A DNA stretch of 64,000 nt from Chitinophaga sp. H8 (GTDB lineage: Bacteria; Bacteroidota; Bacteroidia; Chitinophagales; Chitinophagaceae), in assembly GCF_040567655.1 (NCBI RefSeq), contig NZ_JBEXAC010000002.1, positions 1 to 64,000 on the forward strand, given 5' to 3'. Position 1 is the stretch's first letter, and the number at the start of each line of letters is the position of its first letter. The notes beneath the pieces were generated by a model. It had not been told where the DNA came from. It worked only from the letters and a program-made list of their open reading frames with translations, and did no database searches. Below, in pieces: positions 24,660 to 33,755 of the stretch. The translations under genes and the position numbers were made by a program.

Positions 24660-26729
24660 GTGGCATTACCATTATATAATCGTGATCTGAGCTGGTTGTC
24701 ATTTAATTACCGGGTGTTATGTATGGCACAGCAAAGCACTGTTCCATTATATGAACGGATCCGTTTTTTGTCTATTTTTTCTTCTAACCTGGATGAGTTT
24801 TTCCGGGTGCGCATGCCCGCGATATTAGCCATTCACCGGTTAATGGAAAGCAAACCTGTACTTACAGGAGATGAAACGGTTACCTTACAAACCCTTCCGC
24901 TGGTACAGCAGGAAATCAGCCGGCAGCAGGAGGTTTTTGGACAGGTATTTACCGGTCAGCTGCTGCCCGCACTGGAAGCACAACAGGTGCATCTGTATTA
25001 TAAAGAAGCCATCTCTCCTGTTCATCAGGCAGACATCAGGGCTTATTTCCTGACACGGGTACTTGGTTATTTACGGCCGATCTGGCTAAAAGAACGAAAA
25101 CCTGACAGCGTATTCCTGGAAAACAATGCACTCTATCTGGCAGTATCCCTGAGTGCAGCTACCGCTCCGGATACACAGGAATATGCGTTAGTGAATATCC
25201 CCAGTGCACAACTGCCAAGGTTCTCCACACTACCTGCTATCGATGGCGTTCACCATCTGATCGTATTGGATGATGTGATCCGGGAAAACCTGGCCTATAT
25301 TTTCCCTGGGTACCAGGTAAATGCCTGTCACAGTATTAAAATTACCCGTAATGCTGAAACAGACATGGATGAATTTAAGGGGGATATCCTGGAGCAGATA
25401 GAGATCTTTATTAAAAAAAGAGAACTTGGGATACCTACCCGCTTTTTATATGATGGTGTTATGCCTGTGCTGATGCAAAAGCTACTGGCAGGATATTTCA
25501 ATATCTTACCGGATGAAATGGTCGCAGGCGGCAGGTACCATAACCTGAAAGACCTGGCGCAACTGCCTATGCCGGTGCCCTCCCCCGATCTGACGTATAA
25601 AAAGAGTACCCCTGGTATCATCCCGCAGATTGAGCAGGCAGCACACATCCTTGACCTGATACAGCAGCAGGATCTTTTAATACATCTGCCTTACCAGTGC
25701 TATGATTATATTCTGCGCTACTTTAACGAAGCAGCCATTGACCCTCAGGTAAAGGAAATATACATTACCCTTTACCGGGTAGCTGCCGGCTCACAAATAG
25801 TACAGGCCCTGATGAGTGCCGCACAAAACGGCAAACAGGTAACGGTATTTGTAGAACTGAAAGCCCGGTTTGATGAAGAGAACAACATGAAATGGGCCAA
25901 GCAAATGAAGGCTGCAGGTGTAAAGATCATTTACAGCATTCCCGGACTAAAGGTACATGCCAAGATAGCATTGGTAAAACGGCAACGGGGGCTTCAATGG
26001 GATTATACCGGTCTTATGGCCACCGGTAATTTTAATGAAAGTACTGCCCGGTTTTATACAGACCATGTATTGCTCACGGCGCATACGGGCATTACCCAGG
26101 AAATGGAACTGCTCTTCCTGTACCTGCAAAGCAGGGAACAGCCGGCAGCCTACCGTTTTCTGAAATTCCATCATCTGCTGGTAGCACAATTCAACCTGGT
26201 AGACCGCTTTATAGCCTGCATTGACAGGGAAATAGCACATGCCCGCGCTGGCCGGCCGGCACATATTACCATCAAACTAAACAACCTCCAGGAAAAGCAT
26301 ATGATTGCAAAATTATATGCTGCCAGCGAAGCAGGCGTACAAATACAACTGATCATACGCGGTATCTGCTGTCTGATCCCCGGACAGCCTTTCAGCAGCA
26401 ATATCCGTATTATCCGGATAGTAGACCGGTACCTGGAGCATGCAAGGGTGTTCATCTTTCATAATAATGGCGCAGAAGAAGTGTATTCCGGATCGGCCGA
26501 CTGGATGGACCGCAATCTGCACCGGCGTGTTGAAGTATGCTTTCCGGTTTATGATGCCGCATTGCGCCAGCAATTGAAGGACATTATTGCGCTGCAGCTG
26601 GCAGACAATACCAATGCGGCAACACTGGATGCCAATATGGAGCATTTACCGGATACCAGCAAAGATACGCCGCATGTAAATGCCCAGACCGCTATCCAGA
26701 CATATGTACAGCAACTGGCTTTAACATAA
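24660..26729 (+). CDS. ppk1: Polyphosphate kinase 1
   Basis: Makes inorganic polyphosphate from ATP. It opens MALPLYNRDLSWLSFNYRVLCMAQ, the family N-terminus. The two histidines of the active site are in place: H433 in GLKVHAKIAL (the phosphorylated residue) and H594 in RYLEHARVFIFHN. The 689-residue length is normal. The start is a GTG at 24660, because an in-frame stop lies just upstream (24642-24644) and the next ATG would cut conserved residues. Only 15 bases separate it from the HD-PycTM gene, so the two are very likely co-transcribed. Confidence 0.95.
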   Translation: MALPLYNRDLSWLSFNYRVLCMAQQSTVPLYERIRFLSIFSSNLDEFFRVRMPAILAIHRLMESKPVLTGDETVTLQTLPLVQQEISRQQEVFGQVFTGQLLPALEAQQVHLYYKEAISPVHQADIRAYFLTRVLGYLRPIWLKERKPDSVFLENNALYLAVSLSAATAPDTQEYALVNIPSAQLPRFSTLPAIDGVHHLIVLDDVIRENLAYIFPGYQVNACHSIKITRNAETDMDEFKGDILEQIEIFIKKRELGIPTRFLYDGVMPVLMQKLLAGYFNILPDEMVAGGRYHNLKDLAQLPMPVPSPDLTYKKSTPGIIPQIEQAAHILDLIQQQDLLIHLPYQCYDYILRYFNEAAIDPQVKEIYITLYRVAAGSQIVQALMSAAQNGKQVTVFVELKARFDEENNMKWAKQMKAAGVKIIYSIPGLKVHAKIALVKRQRGLQWDYTGLMATGNFNESTARFYTDHVLLTAHTGITQEMELLFLYLQSREQPAAYRFLKFHHLLVAQFNLVDRFIACIDREIAHARAGRPAHITIKLNNLQEKHMIAKLYAASEAGVQIQLIIRGICCLIPGQPFSSNIRIIRIVDRYLEHARVFIFHNNGAEEVYSGSADWMDRNLHRRVEVCFPVYDAALRQQLKDIIALQLADNTNAATLDANMEHLPDTSKDTPHVNAQTAIQTYVQQLALT

Positions 26730-26841
26730 TCATTGCATAATATATGCCCACATTTACCTAAATTTAATATCACGGTTACGCTTTACCTGCATTGATACCA
26801 TTGGAGATAAATGCTAACCTTTATCAATAAACGTAATAACA

Positions 26842-27345
26842 ATGATGAAGTATGTTTTTTTGCTGCTGTTGAGTTGCTCCTTCGCTATACCGGTTGTGCA
26901 GGCGCAAACCCATGATCTTGAACACATCTATAATCCTGATGCCAATGCGCAGGCAGATATTGCTGCTGCGGTAAAACAGGCGGCTCTTGAGAAAAAACAC
27001 GTACTGTTGCAAATAGGTGGTAACTGGTGTATATGGTGTAAAAGACTCTATAAATTTGTGAATGATGATCCTGCACTAAAGGAAGCCCAGGATAAGAGTT
27101 ATATTGTCTATCACCTCAATTACAGCAAGGAAAATAAAAACCTGCCCATACTTAAATCGCTGGGCTTTCCACAGCGTTTTGGATTTCCGGTGCTGGTGAT
27201 ACTGGATGCCAAAGGTAATCGCCTGCACACACAAAATACAGGCCTCCTCGAATCGGCGGATTCCTACGACAAACAAAAGCTGCTTGAGCTCTATAAACAA
27301 TGGTCACCCGCAGCACTGGATCCGGTCAATTACATTAAAGAATAA
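26842..27345 (+). CDS. Secreted thioredoxin-like protein
   Basis: A periplasmic thiol-disulfide protein of the thioredoxin fold. Signal peptide 1-22 (ending VQAQ). The active site is W62-C-I-W-C66-K, a CXXC with an unusual Ile-Trp between the cysteines. The downstream cis-Pro motif reads FGFPVLVIL, and a Gly-x-Gly-like loop (AKGNRLHTQNTG) closes the fold. Length 167. It follows ppk1 by 112 bases and precedes the DUF4442 gene by 7, so it likely shares a transcript with the latter. The substrate is not known. Confidence 0.9.
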   Translation: MMKYVFLLLLSCSFAIPVVQAQTHDLEHIYNPDANAQADIAAAVKQAALEKKHVLLQIGGNWCIWCKRLYKFVNDDPALKEAQDKSYIVYHLNYSKENKNLPILKSLGFPQRFGFPVLVILDAKGNRLHTQNTGLLESADSYDKQKLLELYKQWSPAALDPVNYIKE

Positions 27346-27352
27346 CACGGCT

Positions 27353-27874
27353 ATGAACGGCAATACTTCCACAACAGTACCGGTAATATCCCGGCAATCG
27401 CTAAACAGGTTTATCAGATTTGTACAGCACCCGTTAAAGTTCCCCCTGTATCTTTTGTGGAAGTTGCCCAGCGCATGGCTTTCGGGCATAAAGGTGATCA
27501 GTTTGTATCCCGAAGGGTGTACTATTACTGTACCTTATAAATGGTTATCACAAAACCCATTCCGGTCTACTTACTTTGCCTGTTTATCAATGGCAGCAGA
27601 AATGAGTACCGGGCTGCTGGCAATGATGTATATCAACAATGCTCCCAAACGTATATCCATGTTAGTTACCGGAATGGAAGCCGGGTTTGTAAAAAAAGCG
27701 GTGGGCATCACCTGGTTTACCTGCAAGGAAGGAGAAGCAATACATGCCGCGATAGAACAGGCCCTGAGCCAGGAAGAGCCGGTTACCGTTACGGTCAATA
27801 GTGAAGGAAAAAATAAAGACGGCACATTAATTGCAAGTTTCCGGATCACATGGTCCTTTAAAAGTAAAAGCTAA
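27353..27874 (+). CDS. DUF4442 domain-containing protein (thioesterase-like)
   Basis: A 173-residue protein of the DUF4442 family, related to hotdog-fold thioesterases. The conserved features are RSTYFACLSMAAEMSTGLLAM and, at the C-terminus, the VTVNSEGKNKDGTLIASFRITWSFK strand pair. No signal peptide is present. The ATG at 27353 starts 7 bases after the thioredoxin gene stop; an upstream in-frame start at 27206 would lie inside that gene and is rejected. Substrate unknown; hotdog enzymes usually act on acyl-CoA or acyl-ACP. Confidence 0.85.
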   Translation: MNGNTSTTVPVISRQSLNRFIRFVQHPLKFPLYLLWKLPSAWLSGIKVISLYPEGCTITVPYKWLSQNPFRSTYFACLSMAAEMSTGLLAMMYINNAPKRISMLVTGMEAGFVKKAVGITWFTCKEGEAIHAAIEQALSQEEPVTVTVNSEGKNKDGTLIASFRITWSFKSKS

Positions 27875-27915
27875 AACAAGCTCCTGTAATATCAGTTAAA
27901 AGAAAATTCACTCTT

Positions 27916-29319
27916 ATGAAGATAGCATTTCATGGCGCGGCACAAACTGTAACCGGCTCTAAACATCTGATTACTTTAAAGAATGGGAAAAAAATATTAC
28001 TGGACTGTGGGATGTTCCAGGGAATGGGAAAAGAAACGGATGCGCTGAACCGGGACTTTGGTTTTGAACCAACCGCCATCACCTATATGGTGTTGTCGCA
28101 CGCACATATCGATCACAGCGGATTAATCCCCCGGCTGGTAAAACAAGGTTATGCCGGTACTATCTATTGCACACCTGCTACCCGCGATATGGCAGAAATA
28201 CTGTTGTTAGACTCCGCAGAAATACAGGAAGATGATGTGAAGTTTACCAATAAAAAACGTGCGCAGGATGGCCGCCCATATATAGAGCCATTGTACAGAA
28301 TAGAAGATGCAAAAAAAGCGATTGGTTCATTAAAACCAATGGGATATCAGCAGTGGCACCGGATTGATCCGGACATAGAATTAATGTTTACCGATGCGGG
28401 ACATATTATTGGCGCCGCAGCCGTACATCTCCGGATTACGGAGAATGGTAAAACAGAACAGATCAGTTTCAGCGGAGATATTGGCCGTTTTAGTGATGCC
28501 ATCTTAAAATCTCCGGATACCTTTCCCCAGGCAGATTATATTTTACTGGAATCTACCTATGGCAGCACCCTCCATACGGATGCCGCTCCGGCAGATGCGG
28601 AGCTGTTGCGTCATATTCGGGAAACCTGCTTACAGAAAAAAGGTAAACTCATTATACCTGCCTTTAGTGTAGGTAGAACACAGGAATTATTATATGCACT
28701 GAACACTGCCTATGAAAATGGTACACTTCCTAAGGTAGATATGTTTGTGGACAGCCCGCTTTCCATGGAAGCTACCGCAGTGACAAAAGCACACCCGGAA
28801 TGCTTTAATAAAGCGGTAGCTAAAGTCCTGCAAACAGATGATGACCCATTTGATTTTCCAGGACTACGTTATGTAAAATCTGTGGATGAATCTAAATTAC
28901 TCAACTACCGGAAAGAACCCTGTGTAATCATTTCTGCATCGGGTATGGCTGAAGCCGGAAGAGTAAAACACCATATTGCCAATAATATTGAGAATGCACG
29001 CAACACCATTTTAATTGTAGGCTATTGTGAACCGGAATCATTAGGTGGCAGGCTGATGCGGGGAGCCAAAGAGGTTTCCATTTTTGGTACCCGCTTTGAA
29101 GTAAATGCGGAGGTAGGTATCATACGTTCCATGAGCGCTCACGGCGACTACGAAGATCTGAGCCAATGGCTGGCATGTCAGGATCCCAAGGAGGTGAAAA
29201 AATTATTCCTGGTGCATGGGGAATATGAAGTGCAGTCCATCTTCCGTAACTGGCTGATCAAAAAAGGTTTTCTTGATATTGAAATTCCGGAAAGACATTA
29301 CGAAACAGGCCTGGCATAA
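27916..29319 (+). CDS. MBL-fold RNA-processing-type hydrolase (beta-CASP family)
   Basis: A 467-residue metallo-hydrolase with the beta-CASP layout. The zinc motif HAHIDH (H62, H64, D66, H67) lies in LSHAHIDHSGL. More ligands follow in TDAGHIIGA and SGDIGR. The beta-CASP insert (about 190-370) contains PAFSVGRTQELLYAL and SASGMAEAGRVKHHI. The C-terminal MSAHGDYEDL and FLVHGEYEVQ motifs are the RMMBL signature. Relatives are nucleases (CPSF/RNase J-like) and some non-nuclease proteins, so RNA cleavage is likely but not proved. No partner gene is adjacent. Confidence 0.9.
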   Translation: MKIAFHGAAQTVTGSKHLITLKNGKKILLDCGMFQGMGKETDALNRDFGFEPTAITYMVLSHAHIDHSGLIPRLVKQGYAGTIYCTPATRDMAEILLLDSAEIQEDDVKFTNKKRAQDGRPYIEPLYRIEDAKKAIGSLKPMGYQQWHRIDPDIELMFTDAGHIIGAAAVHLRITENGKTEQISFSGDIGRFSDAILKSPDTFPQADYILLESTYGSTLHTDAAPADAELLRHIRETCLQKKGKLIIPAFSVGRTQELLYALNTAYENGTLPKVDMFVDSPLSMEATAVTKAHPECFNKAVAKVLQTDDDPFDFPGLRYVKSVDESKLLNYRKEPCVIISASGMAEAGRVKHHIANNIENARNTILIVGYCEPESLGGRLMRGAKEVSIFGTRFEVNAEVGIIRSMSAHGDYEDLSQWLACQDPKEVKKLFLVHGEYEVQSIFRNWLIKKGFLDIEIPERHYETGLA

Positions 29320-29338
29320 AACAGGTAACCATCCTGGT

Positions 29339-29377
29339 CCGTTGTACATATATAGCATATGTGCAACGGATTTTTTT
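29339..29377 (+). terminator. Terminator of the beta-CASP gene, convergent with the sensor kinase gene
   Basis: A 13-bp stem (CCGTTGTACATAT, 29339-29351, against ATATGTGCAACGG, 29357-29369, one G-U) is followed by ATTTTTTT. It reaches the stop codon of the sensor kinase gene on the other strand. Confidence 0.88.
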
Positions 29378-32300
29378 ATTCTTCTACCAGCGGGAACCAT
29401 AAATTTACCCTTGTACCCAGCGGGTTGCCGGCTTCATCTTTGATATCCTCTATTTCAAAAGAGGCTTCCACATTAAAACGGCTGTTATATAAAGAGAGTC
29501 TGTCGCGGGTAATTTGTAATCCACGGGAATGATGCATTTGCTGTGGATTAAGTTGTTTTACGGCTGCCGACCTTTCCCTTCCTATGCCATTATCCGTAAC
29601 AGTACAGAGAATCCGGTCATTGACCCTGGCAAAAGCAATGACGAGTTTTCCTTTTTCCTTTTTATGGAGCAAGCCATGCCAGATCGCATTTTCCACGAAG
29701 GGCTGTATAATCATGGTAGGGATATCCAGGAAATCAATATCCAACACAGGATCGATAGTAATGCTGTATTCAAACTGTTCGGAGAAACGCAGCTTTTCCA
29801 GTTCCATATAGTTTTCCAGCATCTTCACCTCCCGTGCAATGGTGATATTATTCAGCTGTGAATTGTCCAGTACATCTCTGATCAATCTGGCAAACCGGCT
29901 TAAATAAGCCAATGCCTGCTCTGTTTCACTTTTCATCACAAATGTCTGGATAGAATTAAGTGCATTAAAGATAAAATGCGGATTCATCTGTGCACGCAGT
30001 GCTTTCATTTCCAGTTGTGCAATCTGCTGCTGGATAGCATTTCTTTTTCTGGCCTCTTTCTTAATGTTATAGATGCGTACTTTAAAGTATACATATACGA
30101 GGGCGGCGATCAGCAGCAGGCCCAGTATTTTGAACCACCGTGTTTGCCAGAAAGCGGGAGTAATAGATATAGGCATTTGGGTGATCCGGCTGGAAAAAGT
30201 ACCGGATGTATTTACGGCACGCACTTTAAAAATGTAATTACCCGGAGCCAGATTAGTGTATTTAGCTACCAACAGCTTTTCAGCGCTTACCCAGTTCTCA
30301 TCTACACCCGTGAGCTGATAATAATAACGGATTTTCTCATGATGATACTGCAGGCTTTTAAACTCAATACTGATAAAATTTTGTTTGGCGGAAAGTACCA
30401 CCGGCTGATGGGCTCTTTCCTCTGCTTCAATCAGTACGGTGCTATCCATTGCTTTGAGTGCAATAATAGTTACATCCGGAGGAGGAGGCGCTACCCGTAA
30501 TTCGGCAGGATCAAAAGCCAGAAAATGATCGGAAGCACCTACCATCAGTTTGCCATCCTGTAATTTCAGGATATGCCGTCTTACCTTCCGGTTGTTGTCA
30601 ATAATATCATCTGCCTGCACAAAAGTTTCGAGGCTAAAGAGTTTCCGGCTAAAGCGGTAAAAGCCATTTTGTGTAGTAAACCAGACTTTATCATTGGTAT
30701 CTTTCTCAATACTGAGTACCCATTCTTCAAAAACATCTCCATTTACTTTTAAAGGCTGGCTTGTTTTCCTCAAAGTATTATAAACCCAAAGGCCGTGATC
30801 TGTTCCAGCCAGCAAAGTAGTATCATTATACTTATAGAGGCAGGTAATATTGCTGACGGTAAGATGTCCGTACTTAAAATAGTCCTGCGGCATTACCTCA
30901 CAGGTATTACGATTTAAGAGTACCAGTCCGGCAGTGGTGGTGGCCAGCCATATCAGTGAGTCATTCTGGGGCACCATATCCATTACAGCAGTAGTACGAT
31001 TAATCCGGTTAATTAATTGCGGTATCGCATAGAAGGTATTTTTTTGGGGGTTCCATCTGGCTAATCCGTTTTTATAAAGCCCTACCCAGACAGCGGTATC
31101 ACTTTCCACCATCATATGCATAATGGTTTGATTCTGGAACACCGCAGGGTGCAGGTGTTCTGTAAACTGACCGGTGTTGGGATCCAGTACAGACAGAAAG
31201 CCATTCTCCTGCCCCACCAGCACTTTACCGTTTTTCAGTTCTGCAAAACACCATACCTGTCCGCGTTCTTCGGGTAATGATAAGGCCGGAATACTGGTAC
31301 CATAGGTATATTGTTGTTTCAGCTCCAGCGATGCATTAAGGCGGCTTAATCCCTTTCCCCAGTAACCCACATAAACATCTCCTTTTTTTGACTGGAACAT
31401 GCCGGTCACTTCAGCTTCCGGCAATCGTTCATTGGTATTTGCAAAGCTCGTCCTGTTGTCAAAAATGCGGAAAGAGTGGTTATGCAAACTCAGGATGTTT
31501 GTTCCCCGGTCCGTTCCTATCCAGAGATGACCATCCCGGTCGTTTAAAAAGCAATTGGCTTCATAGTCATAATGTAATCCCTGGGCATCATTGTTACCTG
31601 CCCGGATATTAACTGTAAAGCGGTTTTTCTGGCTATCAAAGCGGTAGATACCATCCAGTTCAGTAGCTACCCAGATATTACCATCCATATCACTGGTAAT
31701 ATCAAACAAGGCGGCATTCAGATAGGGCGCACCTGCTTTTTCCCGTTTTGCCACCGGTGCCTGAAACAGGTAGAGATCCAACTTTTTGCTGTTAAAGTTA
31801 TACCGGTATACACCTCCCCCATGTCCCAGCATCCAGAGCAAGCCGTTCCTGTCTATATAGAATTTTTTGAAGCTGGTGCCCGTATTGGAAGTTAATACCG
31901 ATAGTTTTTCAGGATTATTAACAGCGGTATAGAAGTTTTTCCGTTGTTTGTCCAGTATAAAGATCCCCGGTCTGCCACTGATCCACAGATTACCTTCGGG
32001 ATCTTCTACTATGGCATCATGCATTTGTACCCTGTTTGCCTCAGGAATCATTTCTGCCCGTTTGAACTGGAATGTTTTTTCATCAAAATATAGCAGCCCT
32101 TCCTGTGAGGTGGCCCAGATAACGCCATTATGATCTTCAATAATATGGCTGCATTGTAAAGCGCCATGGCTGCCGGCCGACATCATATCTACTTTTATCA
32201 CCTTTACCTTCGAAGTAATAGGATCGTACATCCGTATATTATCCGGTGCTCCTATCCATATACGTCCTTTGCGGTCTTCACACAGGCAGATATCATCATA

Positions 32301-32588
32301 ATAAATAGAGCCTGGTACTTTATCAAAAGTGGCAACCGTTACGAGGTTGGTACCATCATACCGCTGCAATGCAGTACTGGCAATCCAAATAAATCCTTTA
32401 CGATCCTGCAGAATCGCAGAAACATGATTACTAGCCAGCCCATCCTTAATACTGAGATGTCTGAAACTATAGGAAATAGCAGCAGGCTCCTGTGCCACTA
32501 AAGGGGCATGCCATAGTAATAGCAGCAGGGCACATAACCTGCACCTGTTTCTATATAACCATAACTGAAGGTGGTTAGTACCGCACAT
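29376..32588 (-). CDS. Large two-component sensor kinase with ligand-binding propellers (Reg_prop-Y_Y_Y-LytS type)
   Basis: A membrane histidine kinase sensing an outside ligand. A signal anchor (about 14-32) is followed by two seven-bladed Reg_prop beta-propellers (about 40-680, with repeated GLWxG/IWIGT and DRKGRIWIG blades) and a Y_Y_Y domain (about 690-790). Then come a membrane segment (about 810-828), a coiled coil (about 830-865) and a LytS-type kinase region. H871 in NPHFIFNALNSIQTF is the phospho-acceptor. The ATP site includes PTMIIQPFVENAIWHGL and VTDNGIGRERS. Relatives sense polysaccharides. No LytTR response regulator is adjacent, which is unusual for this class. Confidence 0.92.
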   Translation of the reverse strand: MCGTNHLQLWLYRNRCRLCALLLLLWHAPLVAQEPAAISYSFRHLSIKDGLASNHVSAILQDRKGFIWIASTALQRYDGTNLVTVATFDKVPGSIYYDDICLCEDRKGRIWIGAPDNIRMYDPITSKVKVIKVDMMSAGSHGALQCSHIIEDHNGVIWATSQEGLLYFDEKTFQFKRAEMIPEANRVQMHDAIVEDPEGNLWISGRPGIFILDKQRKNFYTAVNNPEKLSVLTSNTGTSFKKFYIDRNGLLWMLGHGGGVYRYNFNSKKLDLYLFQAPVAKREKAGAPYLNAALFDITSDMDGNIWVATELDGIYRFDSQKNRFTVNIRAGNNDAQGLHYDYEANCFLNDRDGHLWIGTDRGTNILSLHNHSFRIFDNRTSFANTNERLPEAEVTGMFQSKKGDVYVGYWGKGLSRLNASLELKQQYTYGTSIPALSLPEERGQVWCFAELKNGKVLVGQENGFLSVLDPNTGQFTEHLHPAVFQNQTIMHMMVESDTAVWVGLYKNGLARWNPQKNTFYAIPQLINRINRTTAVMDMVPQNDSLIWLATTTAGLVLLNRNTCEVMPQDYFKYGHLTVSNITCLYKYNDTTLLAGTDHGLWVYNTLRKTSQPLKVNGDVFEEWVLSIEKDTNDKVWFTTQNGFYRFSRKLFSLETFVQADDIIDNNRKVRRHILKLQDGKLMVGASDHFLAFDPAELRVAPPPPDVTIIALKAMDSTVLIEAEERAHQPVVLSAKQNFISIEFKSLQYHHEKIRYYYQLTGVDENWVSAEKLLVAKYTNLAPGNYIFKVRAVNTSGTFSSRITQMPISITPAFWQTRWFKILGLLLIAALVYVYFKVRIYNIKKEARKRNAIQQQIAQLEMKALRAQMNPHFIFNALNSIQTFVMKSETEQALAYLSRFARLIRDVLDNSQLNNITIAREVKMLENYMELEKLRFSEQFEYSITIDPVLDIDFLDIPTMIIQPFVENAIWHGLLHKKEKGKLVIAFARVNDRILCTVTDNGIGRERSAAVKQLNPQQMHHSRGLQITRDRLSLYNSRFNVEASFEIEDIKDEAGNPLGTRVNLWFPLVEE

Positions 32589-32664
32589 TTAATTGGTTGA
32601 ATTAGGGAAAATCATACCCCTCATTGCATATCAACGGCATCATTAACGTCATGCTCTCTGCTTA

Positions 32665-33519
32665 CTATTTCAGCAATGATTTTAACTGGTAAGCCACTAC
32701 ACTATTGCCAAAAAAGGTAGGCACATATACTATTCTTTTGCGGGCGTTATAGCCGATATCTGCCCCATTGAGCTTTTGTGCCTGGGTGTCCAGCATCTTG
32801 TGCACCATGCCCGTAGCTAAATTCACATAAAATACTTCTCCGGGCCAGCAAGAGATCACAAACTCCCCTTCACTGATTCTCTCAATACCATCCGGAGCTT
32901 TACTAATATTCAGCAATTTCTTTACAGTGCCATCTTTTTCCAGTTGATTCAATGCACCATCATCAAGAATATAAAATGCTTCAGCAGTGGCAAGCACGCC
33001 ATTAGGCCCCTTCAGATTTTCTACCAGTGTCGTAATTACCCCATCTTTCAGCTGATGTAATTTCCTGGTACGGGAATCTGAAATGTATACTACCCCCTGC
33101 TGATCTACTGTCACATCATTCAACATCTCTGCTCCTGTTACAGGTACCCGCTGTATAACACGTCCCTTATCAACATCAATAATTACTACTTCATCAAGAT
33201 CTGCTACATATAACTGCTTTTTAAACAGTCCCAGGCCTTTGGGCGAGTTCAACCCTTTTACCCATTGTAACTGAAGCACTTTTCCTTCGGGCGACAGTTT
33301 TGAAATAAACCCGCCCCCATCTTTGGCGCTTAGGTCGCCCTGAATATTAGATACATAAAGTACCTCCCGCTTAGTATCATACAATACGGATTCAGGTATT
33401 TGAAAAACGGTGTCTGTTTCCCATTTTTTCTCCATTGCCATGCTGGGCTGTCCATGGCTATACTGGGAATACAAAAAACAACTGCTAAAGGCGCTGGCAA
33501 GGGCGATAACAAATTTCAT
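32665..33519 (-). CDS. SMP-30/gluconolactonase-like secreted protein
   Basis: A 284-residue beta-propeller protein. Signal peptide 1-23. Repeats such as LYDTKREVLYVSNIQGD, LNDVTVDQQGVVYISDS, LKGPNGVLATAEAFYILDDG and KAPDGIERISEGEFVISC match the SMP-30/LRE family. Those enzymes hydrolyse sugar lactones with a divalent metal; a catalytic Asp could be in YISDS. Many Bacteroidota members are uncharacterised, so lactonase activity is only possible. It is 76 bases upstream of the sensor kinase on the same strand, so co-regulation is possible. Confidence 0.83.
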   Translation of the reverse strand: MKFVIALASAFSSCFLYSQYSHGQPSMAMEKKWETDTVFQIPESVLYDTKREVLYVSNIQGDLSAKDGGGFISKLSPEGKVLQLQWVKGLNSPKGLGLFKKQLYVADLDEVVIIDVDKGRVIQRVPVTGAEMLNDVTVDQQGVVYISDSRTRKLHQLKDGVITTLVENLKGPNGVLATAEAFYILDDGALNQLEKDGTVKKLLNISKAPDGIERISEGEFVISCWPGEVFYVNLATGMVHKMLDTQAQKLNGADIGYNARKRIVYVPTFFGNSVVAYQLKSLLK

Positions 33520-33755
33520 AAGGATTTAATTAGATCAGTACTAAATTTAATAAATGTTATCCGGGAAAAGGAAAAAAGCGCCAAAGAAAATGGCAAAAGG
33601 TATGATGTAGCATGCAGATGGCTATTATTTTGAGATAATAAGACACCTCACAGCCATGTATAGGGGTTAATAAACGCTATCCCAGGCAAATACTTCCCAC
33701 TGCGGCAAAAGTGTACTCCCGGCCCTTGTTACGCATCTGCCTGTAAAACAGGTAT

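Noticed and set aside
27206..27352. Upstream extension of the DUF4442 gene
   Set aside because: It would overlap the end of the thioredoxin gene by 140 bases in another frame; the ATG at 27353 fits the family better.
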